From the NCBI GenBank assembly GCA_017550315.1, contig JAFZPN010000012.1:1-39282 (forward strand): DNA of 39,282 nucleotides, given 5' to 3'. This DNA comes from Clostridia bacterium. Lineage in GTDB: Bacteria; Bacillota; Clostridia; Oscillospirales; CAG-272. The stretch's first letter is position 1. The number at the start of each line of letters is the position of its first letter. Positions 1 through 7,127 of this stretch are shown one piece after another. Below the pieces are notes generated by a model. The model searched no databases, was not told where the DNA came from, and saw nothing but the letters and a program-made list of their open reading frames with translations. A program made the position numbers and the translations under genes.

Positions 1-50
1 GCAGGGGATTGAAAATTCCCGTGTCGTTGGTTCAATTCCGACCGGAGGCA
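1..50 (+). tRNA. tRNA-Phe (GAA), 5' part cut by window edge
   Basis: The visible part holds the end of the D arm, the anticodon arm (stem GGGGA/TTCCC, loop TTGAAAA, anticodon GAA at 13-15), the T arm (GTTGG/CCGAC around TTCAATT) and the 3' acceptor strand CGGAGGC with discriminator A at 50. CCA is not encoded. The 5' acceptor strand lies left of the window. It is followed 3 nt later by tRNA-Gly, so this is the end of a tRNA array. Confidence 0.9.
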
Positions 51-53
51 TAC

Positions 54-126
54 GCGGATTTAGCTCATTTGGTAGAGCGCAACCTTGCCAAGGTTGAGGT
101 GGCGGGTCCGAGCCCCGTAATCCGCT
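54..126 (+). tRNA. tRNA-Gly (GCC)
   Basis: Complete cloverleaf: the acceptor strands GCGGATT (54-60) and AATCCGC (119-125) pair, with discriminator T at 126. The anticodon stem CAACC/GGTTG encloses TTGCCAA with anticodon GCC at 87-89. The T arm is GCGGG/CCCGT-like around TCCGAGC. CCA is not encoded. It is the last tRNA of the array and is followed at once by a terminator. Confidence 0.93.
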
Positions 127-128
127 TA

Positions 129-164
129 GAGACGGTGATGACTGCATCCCGTCTCTTTTCTTTT
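129..164 (+). terminator. Rho-independent terminator of the tRNA array
   Basis: GAGACGG (129-135) pairs with CCGTCTC (149-155) and is followed directly by TTTTCTTTT. It lies 2 nt after tRNA-Gly. Confidence 0.85.
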
Positions 165-175
165 GATTTCCACCC

Positions 176-214
176 CCAAAAACAGAAAAGACGCGTGCCG
201 TGACGCGTCTCTTT
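176..214 (-). terminator. Terminator of the LexA-like repressor gene
   Basis: AGACGCG (189-195) pairs with CGCGTCT (204-210). Read on the minus strand, the hairpin follows the repressor stop codon (239) and is followed by CTTTTCTGTTTTT. Confidence 0.75.
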
Positions 215-238
215 TGCTGTTTGGCTGTTTGCTTATCC

Positions 239-883
239 TCACCGCACGGTGCTCTGGAACGCGACCGCCTTGCCGAGGATGCGGACTTCTTCGAGCTCGA
301 GGCCGATGTACACGAACGGCTCGTAGCGGGAATTCTCCGGCGCGAGGACGAGCTTGTTCCGCTCCGGATAATAGTATACCCGCTTGAGCGTCGCTTCCCC
401 GCCGATGATGACCGCCGCGATGTCCCCGTTCTCCACCATCGGGACCTGCTTGATGAACACGAGATCCCCGTCGCAGATGCGCGCGTTGATCATCGAGTCG
501 CCCTTCGCGCGGAGGCAGAAATCCGCCTCGATGTCCGCGATGACGTCCACATAGCTGTCCCGGTCCTCGTCGGCGAAGATCGGTTCCCCGCAGGCGATGT
601 CGCCGAGCAGCGGATAACGGCGGCGGGCAGCGGGAAGCATGCCGGCGCGCTCTTCTGCCGTGGCTTCGGCGGTCGGAAGCGCGGGATTGCGGAATTCCTC
701 GCCCGCGAGCAGATAGTCGAGGGTGACGTTGAAATAGGCCGCCAGCTTCTTCGCCGTGTCGAGGTCGGGATTCGTGCGGCCCGTCTCCCACTGGCTGATG
801 GCGGTCTGATGCACGCCGAGGACCTCGGCCAGCTTGACCTGCGAAATGCTCTTCTCCTTGCGGAGCTGTTTGATGCGATTCAC
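239..883 (-). CDS. XRE-family repressor with S24 (LexA/cI-like) self-cleavage domain
   Basis: This 214-residue DNA-binding repressor has an N-terminal XRE helix-turn-helix (about residues 3-60, recognition helix near HQTAISQWE) and a C-terminal peptidase S24 domain. The expected self-cleavage site is Cys98-Gly99 in DIACGE, where LexA and many phage repressors have Ala-Gly. The Ser-Lys dyad is visible as Ser130 (GDSM) and Lys167 (TLKRV). By family, activated RecA stimulates self-cleavage, which releases target promoters after DNA damage. The start is GTG at 883, because AAGGAG lies 7 nt upstream (896-891) and a strong promoter sits just beyond. The gene is monocistronic and diverges from the amidohydrolase. 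No phage genes flank it, so it is more likely a resident stress regulator than a prophage repressor. Its targets cannot be read from the sequence. Confidence 0.88.
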   Translation of the reverse strand: MNRIKQLRKEKSISQVKLAEVLGVHQTAISQWETGRTNPDLDTAKKLAAYFNVTLDYLLAGEEFRNPALPTAEATAEERAGMLPAARRRYPLLGDIACGEPIFADEDRDSYVDVIADIEADFCLRAKGDSMINARICDGDLVFIKQVPMVENGDIAAVIIGGEATLKRVYYYPERNKLVLAPENSRYEPFVYIGLELEEVRILGKAVAFQSTVR

Positions 884-918
884 GGATGTTCTCCTTGTGA
901 TGTTTGATTGCTGCCTAT

Positions 919-947
919 ATTATAATAGAAAACCTCATTCAAGTCAA
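919..947 (-). promoter_or_regulatory. Promoter of the LexA-like repressor
   Basis: On the minus strand -35 TTGACT (947-942) and -10 TATAAT (924-919) are separated by 17 bp, about 35 bp upstream of the GTG start. No clear operator dyad was found over it. Confidence 0.8.
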
Positions 948-1052
948 GGGGGATGGGAAAATTTCCTTCAACATTTTTTCGCCCGACCCGCGCTTTTTTA
1001 CGCGCCGTCCCGGATCGCCGCGCGCGAATCTGCGGTTTTTTCCCTGCTCTCG

Positions 1053-1081
1053 TTGACATCGGGCTCCGCATTTGTTATAAT
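1053..1081 (+). promoter_or_regulatory. Consensus promoter of the amidohydrolase/ATPase operon
   Basis: Perfect -35 TTGACA (1053-1058) and -10 TATAAT (1076-1081) with a 17-bp spacer, 54 bp before the ATG at 1136. It should give strong constitutive transcription unless a repressor acts. Confidence 0.85.
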
Positions 1082-1135
1082 GGAGAAAAAGCGGGGGCAG
1101 CCCCCCGTATCTCTCCCCCTTCACGGAGGTCCACC

Positions 1136-2278
1136 ATGCTCATCCGAAACGGAACCGTCTATGACGCCGTCCACCGCGAACCGTACCGCGCGGATATCCG
1201 CACGGAGAACGGCAAGATCGCTGCAATCGCCCCTGCTCTTTCCCCGCTCGACGGCGAGGAGATCTATGAAGCCGCGCATTTGCGGATCTACCCCGGCCTC
1301 ATCGACGCGCACACCCACATCGGCCTCGACGACTACGGCATCGGCAGCCCCGGCCAGGACTACAACGAATACAACGAACCCGTCACGCCCCAGCTCCGCG
1401 CGCTCGACAGCTTTTATCCGCACGATCTCGCCATTCCCCATGCGCTCCGGGCGGGCGTCACCACCGTCTGCACGGGCCCCGGATCCTCGAACGTCCTCGG
1501 CGGCACCTTCATCGCCGTCAAGATGCACGGCAACTGCGTCGACGACATGGTCGTGAAAGAGGCCGCGGCGATGAAGTGCGCGTTCGGCGAGAATCCGAAG
1601 CGGTGCTATGCGTCGAAGGGCGTGTCCGCGCGTATGACCGTGGCGGCGAAGCTGCGCGAAACGCTCTTCAAGGCCCGCGAATACATGGAAAAGCTCGACG
1701 CGGCGGGGGACGATCCGGCGAAGCGGCCGGGGTTCGACATGAAATACGAGGCCCTGCTCCCCGTGATGCGCGGCGAGATCCCGCTCAAGGCCCACGCCCA
1801 CCGCGCGGACGATATCTGCACCGCCATCCGCATCGCGAAGGAATTCGGCGTGAAGCTCACCCTCGAGCACTGCACCGAAGGCCACCTCATCGTGGACGAG
1901 CTGGTCCGCGCGGGCTGTCCCGTCGCCATCGGGCCCTCTCTCTCCTCCGCGTCGAAATCCGAGCTCCTCTACAAGACCTTCGCGACCCCCGGCATCCTGG
2001 CCGCCGCCGGCCTCTCGGTCAGCATCATCACCGACGCGCCGGTCATCCCGCAGGAATACCTGCCGCTCTGCGCCGGACTTGCCGTGAAGGCGGGCATGGA
2101 TCCCTTCGACGCGCTCTGCGCCATCACCATCAACCCGGCGAAGCATATCGGGATCGCGGACCGCGTCGGCTCGATCGAGTGCGGCAAGGACGCCGACCTC
2201 GTGCTCGCGCCGGACAACATCCTGCTCGCCGCCACATCTCCCGAGGCCGTGATCCTCGACGGCGTCCGCGTGGTCTGA
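1136..2278 (+). CDS. Metal-dependent amidohydrolase (imidazolonepropionase/dihydroorotase-like)
   Basis: A 380-residue cytoplasmic enzyme of the amidohydrolase superfamily, a TIM barrel that hydrolyses amide or ring C-N bonds with bound metal. The visible metal ligands are the HxH motif His59/His61 (IDAHTH), candidate carboxylated Lys129 (AVKMHG), His220/His222 (KAHAHR), His245 (LEHCTEG) and Asp300 (ITDAP). The C-terminal NPAKHIGIADRVGSIECGKDADLVL block is split here in words only: it is the usual composite-domain closure of this family. The ATG at 1136 is chosen because GGAGGT ends 5 nt upstream and the promoter is at 1053-1081; longer upstream reading would cross the promoter. The order of metal ligands resembles imidazolonepropionase-like hydrolases and prolidases more than true dihydroorotase. 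The substrate is unknown. The ATPase gene follows 37 nt downstream in the same operon. Confidence 0.85.
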   Translation: MLIRNGTVYDAVHREPYRADIRTENGKIAAIAPALSPLDGEEIYEAAHLRIYPGLIDAHTHIGLDDYGIGSPGQDYNEYNEPVTPQLRALDSFYPHDLAIPHALRAGVTTVCTGPGSSNVLGGTFIAVKMHGNCVDDMVVKEAAAMKCAFGENPKRCYASKGVSARMTVAAKLRETLFKAREYMEKLDAAGDDPAKRPGFDMKYEALLPVMRGEIPLKAHAHRADDICTAIRIAKEFGVKLTLEHCTEGHLIVDELVRAGCPVAIGPSLSSASKSELLYKTFATPGILAAAGLSVSIITDAPVIPQEYLPLCAGLAVKAGMDPFDALCAITINPAKHIGIADRVGSIECGKDADLVLAPDNILLAATSPEAVILDGVRVV

Positions 2279-2315
2279 GGCGCATGCGCTCCGATTCGCG
2301 CGAGAAAGGCATTTT

Positions 2316-4751
2316 ATGACCATCCAAACCCTTCAGATCGCGTCCTTCGGCGGGCTCGAGGACTTCACCCTCGACCTCGCGGACGGCGCGAACATCCTCT
2401 ACGGCCGAAACGAGACCGGAAAATCCTCCGTCGCCGCGTTCGTCAAGTTCATCTTCTACGGCCTCTCCTCCCGCGCGGGAAAGAGCGGCGTATCCGAACG
2501 CGCGCGCTACCTGAACAGCCGCACCGGAACGGCCGCCGGCACGCTCTCCGTCCGCACCGACGACGGCGGGCTTTTCCGCATCGAGCGGTCCCTCTCCTCC
2601 GCGGGAGAACGCATCCGCATCATCGACCGCAAGACCGGCGAGATCGTCACGGGCGAGGAACCCGGGATCCGCTTTTTCGGCGTGCCGGAGGACGTCTTTG
2701 TCAGCACCTGCTTCGTCTCGCAGGTCTCCGTGCGGCCCGAGTCGCCCATCGGACAGACGAATGGCGGGACCCGGACGGCGGTCGAGAACCTGCTCGCCTC
2801 GGCGGACGAGAACGTCGATATCCGTCGGGCGGAAAAGCAGCTCGACGATCTGCGCCGGGAGCTCTCCCACAAGAACGGGGGCGGCGGGGAGATCGCGGAT
2901 CTCAAGGAAGAGCGCGCCGCCCTGCTCGCCGAGCGCAATTCCACCGCGGCGAGAACGGCGGAACTGCTCTCCCTGTCCGCGTCCCTCGACGACATCCGCC
3001 GGCGCATCGGCGAGCTCGAAGAGGACAAGGCGCGCCACGACGGGATCTTCGACGCGCTCGAAAAGATCACCCTCAAGCGGCGCATCGACGCGGCGGACGA
3101 GGCGGAAAGCCAGCTGAACCGGCTGAAAACCGCCCTCGGAACCCTCGCGGCCTCGCCGTTCTCCGACGGGACCGAAGCCGTCCTCGGCGATTCCGAGCGC
3201 GAGATCCGCGCTTACGACGAGCAGCTGGCGGCCTACCGGGAGCGGTTCCCCGGCGAGGCGGGCATCCCGTCGGATCCGCGGCCCTATCCCTTCGGCTCCG
3301 GGCAGATGGAAGAGGACGAGACGGACGAGCGGGAGGACGACGGGATCATCCCCGCGGACGGTCCCCTGCCCGCCGACATCCTGTCCCGCGCCAAGCCGGA
3401 GGAGCGCTTTGATCCCTACGAAGACTCCGACGCCTTAAAGATGGACACGCTCAATTCGGTCGTCGGCGAGAACATCCCCGATCCGATCGAGGCAATCGCC
3501 GGGGTGCGGCGTCTGGCGGCGAAATCCCGCGGGGAATTCGTCGCGGCGCTCGGACTGGCGGCGGCAGCCGTCATCGGGCTCGGCATCGCGCTTTCCATGG
3601 CGGTGAACGGGCATCCGGCCTATCCGATCCCGCTGGCGCTCGCGCTGCTTTTGATGACCGGCGCGGTCATCGCGGTGATCCGGCACGTCGGGACCTCCGC
3701 CTCGCTCACGGAACAGCTGCAGGAGTGGAACGCCGAATCCGCCGACGAGATCGAATTCGCCGTGCGCGAGCGTCTCCACGTTCTCGAGCGGGAAAGCGCG
3801 GTCGGCGGTGAGCGGAGACGGATGCTCGACGCGCTTGAGGCCGCGAAGCTGCGGTACGGGGCGGCCGTCACGCGGGTCCGGGATCTGGCCGCGCGCGCCG
3901 GGATCGCGGATTCCGATGACATCTACGAGACTCTCGCGGCGCTGCGGGCCAAATGCGCCGAAATCACGTCGGACCGCGAACAGCTCACCGCACGCCGCAG
4001 CCGTCTCGAAGGGCGTCTCAGCGTCCTGCGCGAGCAGCTCGAAGACGTGAACATCTCCGAAGCGGAGCTCGACGCGCACGACGTCCTCGCGACCGACTGG
4101 GGACGGGAAGCCGCGGCGATGACCCAGAGCGACATCAAGGCCCTGATCGGCGAGCGGGAATTCACGGACAACGCGCTCCGGGCGGCGGAAAAGCGTCGGG
4201 CGGGGCTCGAAGAAAAGCTCGCCGCGGCGGGGGCGATCGAACGTCCGGCGGACGAGCTCGACACCCTGATCGGCGCGGCGGACGAGCGGATCGAGGAGCT
4301 CAGTCTCCGTCACGACGCCCTCGAGCTTGCGAATCAGGCGATCCGGGGCGCGGGCGAGGCTCTGCGGCGCGGTGTCATCCCGCGGATCGCGGAGGCGGCG
4401 TCGGAACGGGTCAAGCGGGCAAGCGGGTCGTATGACCGGATGCTCCTCGACGACGGGTTCCGCTGTTCCCTCTCGGACGGCGACACGGTCGTCCCGCAGG
4501 AGAATTTCAGCCGGGGCACCGCGGATCTGGCGTATCTCAGCCTGCGGCTCGCGCTGGCGGAGGAGATGTTCCGCGCGGAACGCCCCCCGGTGATCCTCGA
4601 CGAGAGCTTCGCGCACATGGATGCGGAGCGCACGGCGGGATTCCTCGCGACGCTCACGGACGGCGGGCAGACCCTGATCTTCACCTGCCGCCGGGATGAA
4701 GCGGAGGCCGCGCGCCGGCTCGGACAGCACGTCGTCACGATGGATGCGTGA
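2316..4751 (+). CDS. YhaN-like AAA ATPase with SMC/Rad50-type ends and central membrane helices
   Basis: This 811-residue protein has an N-terminal Walker A (G30-RNET-GKS37), long charged coiled-coil arms (about 160-260 and 480-690), two hydrophobic helices (about 406-430 and 436-458) and C-terminal ABC-ATPase motifs: a signature-like NFSRGTADLAYLSLRLAL and Walker B ending in Asp762-Glu763 (VILDESFAHMD). This is the layout of YhaN/SbcC-type ATPases, in which the arms fold back so that the two ATPase halves meet. The central membrane helices match B. subtilis YhaN and are absent from SbcC. YhaN homologues usually sit beside a SbcD/YhaO-type metallophosphoesterase nuclease; none is adjacent here. 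The start at ATG 2316 has a modest AGAAAGG site. Its role is inferred to be membrane-associated DNA or nucleic-acid processing. The gene ends at a strong terminator. Confidence 0.8.
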   Translation: MTIQTLQIASFGGLEDFTLDLADGANILYGRNETGKSSVAAFVKFIFYGLSSRAGKSGVSERARYLNSRTGTAAGTLSVRTDDGGLFRIERSLSSAGERIRIIDRKTGEIVTGEEPGIRFFGVPEDVFVSTCFVSQVSVRPESPIGQTNGGTRTAVENLLASADENVDIRRAEKQLDDLRRELSHKNGGGGEIADLKEERAALLAERNSTAARTAELLSLSASLDDIRRRIGELEEDKARHDGIFDALEKITLKRRIDAADEAESQLNRLKTALGTLAASPFSDGTEAVLGDSEREIRAYDEQLAAYRERFPGEAGIPSDPRPYPFGSGQMEEDETDEREDDGIIPADGPLPADILSRAKPEERFDPYEDSDALKMDTLNSVVGENIPDPIEAIAGVRRLAAKSRGEFVAALGLAAAAVIGLGIALSMAVNGHPAYPIPLALALLLMTGAVIAVIRHVGTSASLTEQLQEWNAESADEIEFAVRERLHVLERESAVGGERRRMLDALEAAKLRYGAAVTRVRDLAARAGIADSDDIYETLAALRAKCAEITSDREQLTARRSRLEGRLSVLREQLEDVNISEAELDAHDVLATDWGREAAAMTQSDIKALIGEREFTDNALRAAEKRRAGLEEKLAAAGAIERPADELDTLIGAADERIEELSLRHDALELANQAIRGAGEALRRGVIPRIAEAASERVKRASGSYDRMLLDDGFRCSLSDGDTVVPQENFSRGTADLAYLSLRLALAEEMFRAERPPVILDESFAHMDAERTAGFLATLTDGGQTLIFTCRRDEAEAARRLGQHVVTMDA

Positions 4752-4769
4752 AGATAACAGAACAGCAAA

Positions 4770-4805
4770 AAGCGCGCGGATGCGGAATCTGCGCGCTTGT
4801 TTTGT
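4770..4805 (+). terminator. Bidirectional terminator between convergent genes
   Basis: A 12-bp stem (4770-4781 with 4787-4798, one G-U pair) closes loop GCGGA. It is followed by GTTTTGT on the plus strand and by TTTTGCTGTT on the minus strand, so it can serve both the ATPase gene and the small membrane protein gene. Confidence 0.88.
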
Positions 4806-4815
4806 ACTGGATTTC

Positions 4816-5160
4816 TTAATTCTTCCGGAACCGCTCGATGTCCCTCCGCAGCAGGTCGCGGACGTGCTCGACGAGGGTCCGCTCTTCCTCCGCGGCACGG
4901 CGGGCGGCTTCTTCCTTCGCCTGCTTCCGACGCATGAGGGCGAGGACGAGATACGGCACCTGCGCGATCGCCGCCGACGCGAGGATGGCCCCCGCGATCA
5001 CGGGCAGATCCCGTTTTTTCTGCTCCCGCCGACCGTCCCGGACACCGTCGCGGTAGCTGTGCTCCTTCGCCGCTTCGAGGACGCGGCCCGAGACGTTCTC
5101 CACGGCGGAGAGGACCGGGGCGGCGAGGTTGGCGGCTTTGATGGCTGTTTTCAGGATCAT
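4816..5160 (-). CDS. Small single-pass membrane protein with charged tail, unknown function
   Basis: A 114-residue protein that I do not recognise. Residues 1-30 are moderately hydrophobic and helical, 31-50 are strongly basic, 51-76 form one clear membrane segment (LPVIAGAILASAAIAQVPYL region), and 77-114 are a long charged Arg/Glu helix that could be a coiled coil. The start at 5160 is fixed by a 4-nt ATGA overlap with the stop codon of the upstream isomerase gene, so the two are translationally coupled. The coding strand is confirmed by the terminator just after the TAA at 4816. It could be a membrane anchor or adaptor, but nothing in the sequence says for what. Confidence 0.7.
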   Translation of the reverse strand: MILKTAIKAANLAAPVLSAVENVSGRVLEAAKEHSYRDGVRDGRREQKKRDLPVIAGAILASAAIAQVPYLVLALMRRKQAKEEAARRAAEEERTLVEHVRDLLRRDIERFRKN

Positions 5161-6041
5161 TTTACACGCGCCCTCTCGATCTTCTCGATCAGCCGGCGGC
5201 CGATCTGTGCCATGAAGCCCACGGCCACGGGGAGCGTATCCTCGTCGAACCGCTCGAGGAACGCGTCCGCCTCGAAGGTGAAGTCGCCCTGATAGTCGAT
5301 CTCGCCGAGCGCCTTCGTGATCGCGTTCCAGTTCATCTTCATGCCGTAGTCGTAGGGCACGGTGTGATTGTCCGCCCGGTAATTGTTGTCGTGGACATGC
5401 AGCGCGCCGAGGCGGTCGTGTCCGAGGACCCGGATCACGTCGTCCGGCTCGTCCCCCACAAGTCCGCAGTGGCCGAGGTCGAGGCAGACCGTGTAGATGT
5501 CGGGATCGGCGAGCTCGTCGTAGTATTCCGCGAGGTCGGCGCCGAACGAGCAGACGTTCGGCATGATGTAACCCCGGCGTCCGTCGTAGCCCCACATGTT
5601 CTCGAGCGCGATCTTGATGCCGTATTCCTTCGCCACGGGGGCGAGCGCGCGGTAATAGTCGAAGTTGACGCGCTTCTGCTCCTCGCCGCCGACGGTGTAG
5701 GCGATGGGATGCACGACGATCGCCTTTGCGCCGAGCACGCCCGCGATGCGGATGGACTGCGCGATGCGGCCCGGCATCTTTGCGTTGTAGCCCTCGTCGC
5801 CCGCCCGCCATCCGGGGAACGGCGCGTGTGCCTGATTGAAGAAGATGCCGGCGGCCTCCGCCTTCTTGCGCAGCTCGGTTCCGAATTTCTCCGGGTCGAC
5901 GGTATTCAGCGGGCAGTCGTCGCCCGTCATGCCGAACATGGAATAGTCGATGGCGTCATAGCCCGCCTCCGCGAAGATCGGGATCGCGCGGTCCGCGCCG
6001 AGATGATGGAACAGATGGTCGGTCTGGGTGGATAAGATCAT
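5157..6041 (-). CDS. Sugar phosphate isomerase/epimerase family TIM-barrel protein
   Basis: A 294-residue cytoplasmic protein of the xylose isomerase-like TIM-barrel (AP endonuclease 2) family. The family isomerises or epimerises sugars and keto-sugars, or dehydrates inositol derivatives, with a divalent metal. Visible metal ligands are Glu147 (ALENMWG), Asp188 (VCLDLGH), His215/His217 (LHVHDNN) and Glu257 (FEADAF). The start at ATG 6041 has AGAAAGGA 8 nt upstream and a promoter at 6107-6135. It overlaps the small membrane protein gene by 4 nt. No kinase, dehydrogenase or transporter is beside it, so the sugar substrate stays open. Confidence 0.85.
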   Translation of the reverse strand: MILSTQTDHLFHHLGADRAIPIFAEAGYDAIDYSMFGMTGDDCPLNTVDPEKFGTELRKKAEAAGIFFNQAHAPFPGWRAGDEGYNAKMPGRIAQSIRIAGVLGAKAIVVHPIAYTVGGEEQKRVNFDYYRALAPVAKEYGIKIALENMWGYDGRRGYIMPNVCSFGADLAEYYDELADPDIYTVCLDLGHCGLVGDEPDDVIRVLGHDRLGALHVHDNNYRADNHTVPYDYGMKMNWNAITKALGEIDYQGDFTFEADAFLERFDEDTLPVAVGFMAQIGRRLIEKIERARVK

Positions 6042-6106
6042 GGTCGTGTCCTTTCTGTCCGCAGCCGGAGGATCCCAAGTCGGATCGCCCGGCGGATTCT
6101 TCCTCC

Positions 6107-6135
6107 ATTATAGTCAATCCGGGCGGATTTTGCAA
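6107..6135 (-). promoter_or_regulatory. Promoter of the isomerase/membrane protein operon
   Basis: On the minus strand -35 TTGCAA (6135-6130) and -10 TATAAT (6112-6107) with a 17-bp spacer. It diverges from the tRNA-Leu promoter. Confidence 0.75.
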
Positions 6136-6206
6136 GTCCTTCCCGGCAAATGGGCGCAAAAAACACACGGGGCAGAGGGCGCGGGCAAATTTTTCGCGCG
6201 AAGGGC

Positions 6207-6235
6207 TTGCAATCCGGCGGGAAATGCGGTATAAT
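6207..6235 (+). promoter_or_regulatory. Promoter of tRNA-Leu
   Basis: -35 TTGCAA (6207-6212) and -10 TATAAT (6230-6235) with a 17-bp spacer, ending 8 bp before the tRNA. Confidence 0.8.
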
Positions 6236-6243
6236 AGGCCTGC

Positions 6244-6330
6244 GCCGGCGTGATGGAACTGGCAGACGTGCCAGACTCAAAATCTGGTCCTGGCGACAGG
6301 GTGCGGGTTCGACCCCCGCCGCCGGCACCA
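6244..6330 (+). tRNA. tRNA-Leu (CAA)
   Basis: Complete class II tRNA with a long variable arm. The acceptor strands GCCGGCG (6244-6250) and CGCCGGC (6320-6326) pair, the discriminator is A, and CCA is encoded (6328-6330), unlike the two tRNAs at the left edge. The anticodon stem CCAGA/TCTGG encloses CTCAAAA with anticodon CAA. The T arm is GCGGG TTCGACC CCCGC. Confidence 0.94.
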
Positions 6331-6335
6331 AAGAG

Positions 6336-6367
6336 CCTCGTTTGTATGAGCAAGCGGGGTTTTCTTT
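6336..6367 (+). terminator. Terminator of tRNA-Leu
   Basis: A 9-bp stem (6336-6344 with 6351-6359, two G-U pairs) closes loop TATGAG and is followed by TTTTCTTT. Confidence 0.82.
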
Positions 6368-6368
6368 A

Positions 6369-6397
6369 TTGAAATCTTCCCGCGTTTGGTGTATAAT
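6369..6397 (+). promoter_or_regulatory. Promoter of the tag/GH20 pair
   Basis: -35 TTGAAA (6369-6374) and -10 TATAAT (6392-6397) with a 17-bp spacer, starting immediately after the T-tract of the tRNA-Leu terminator. Confidence 0.8.
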
Positions 6398-6467
6398 GGA
6401 GACGGGCGGTCCGGGCTCCGGGTGCCGGCCTGACAATACAACGGACGGAAGAAGGGAGACACCGGCC

Positions 6468-7109
6468 ATGAATCCTTCTGAAAATATCAAACACGAACCT
6501 GTGTACACCTGCGATTGGGGCTTCACGTTCGATGCCATGAAGACCTATCACGACACGGAGTGGGGCGTACCGGTCCATGACGACCGGCGGATGTTCGAGC
6601 ACCTGATGATGGAAGCCATGCAGTGCGGGCTGTCCTGGAGTCTGATGATCAAGAAGCGCGAGATCTTCCGCGCATGCTTCGACGGCTTCGATTACGACCG
6701 GATCGCCGCCTACACCGGGGAGGATATCGAACGGATCCTGCATACCGAGGGTATGATCCGCTCCCGGCGCAAGATCGAGGCGGTCATCGGCAACGCCCGG
6801 TGCTTCCGGAAGATCCGCGAGGAGTACGGCAGCTTCTGCGACTGGCTGTGGGCGCACACGGACGGAAAAACCGTCCTGTATATGGGGCATGAAAAGGGCC
6901 CGATCCCCGTCAGCAACGGCCTGTCGGATCAGATCGCCCGGGAGCTTAAAGCATACGGCTTCCGGTATCTCGGGACCGTGACGGTGTATTCCCATCTCCA
7001 GGCCTGCGGGATCGTCAACGATCACAGGCGGGACTGCCCTTGCCGGCAGGCAATCAACGCGCAGAACCCGACCGTCCGCAAACGGCGGTATCTCGAAAGA
7101 ATATCCTGA
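6468..7109 (+). CDS. tag: DNA-3-methyladenine glycosylase I
   Basis: A 213-residue base-excision repair enzyme that removes 3-methyladenine from alkylated DNA. All zinc ligands of Tag are present with the spacing seen in E. coli: Cys15 and His28 (CDW...YHDTEWG) and His186 and Cys190 (NDHRRDC). The substrate-pocket Glu49 lies in MMEAMQCGLSW. Length matches the family. The start at ATG 6468 is chosen because AGGGAG lies 9 nt upstream and the protein then begins just before the conserved domain. It has its own promoter and is followed 18 nt later by the GH20-type gene, so the two are probably co-transcribed although no shared pathway is evident. Confidence 0.95.
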   Translation: MNPSENIKHEPVYTCDWGFTFDAMKTYHDTEWGVPVHDDRRMFEHLMMEAMQCGLSWSLMIKKREIFRACFDGFDYDRIAAYTGEDIERILHTEGMIRSRRKIEAVIGNARCFRKIREEYGSFCDWLWAHTDGKTVLYMGHEKGPIPVSNGLSDQIARELKAYGFRYLGTVTVYSHLQACGIVNDHRRDCPCRQAINAQNPTVRKRRYLERIS

Positions 7110-7127
7110 ACCGAGGAGGTCCATCCT

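Noticed and set aside
239..883. Possible prophage or integrated element at the tRNA array, suggested by a cI-like repressor
   Set aside because: No integrase, structural gene or attachment-site duplication of a tRNA end is visible nearby.
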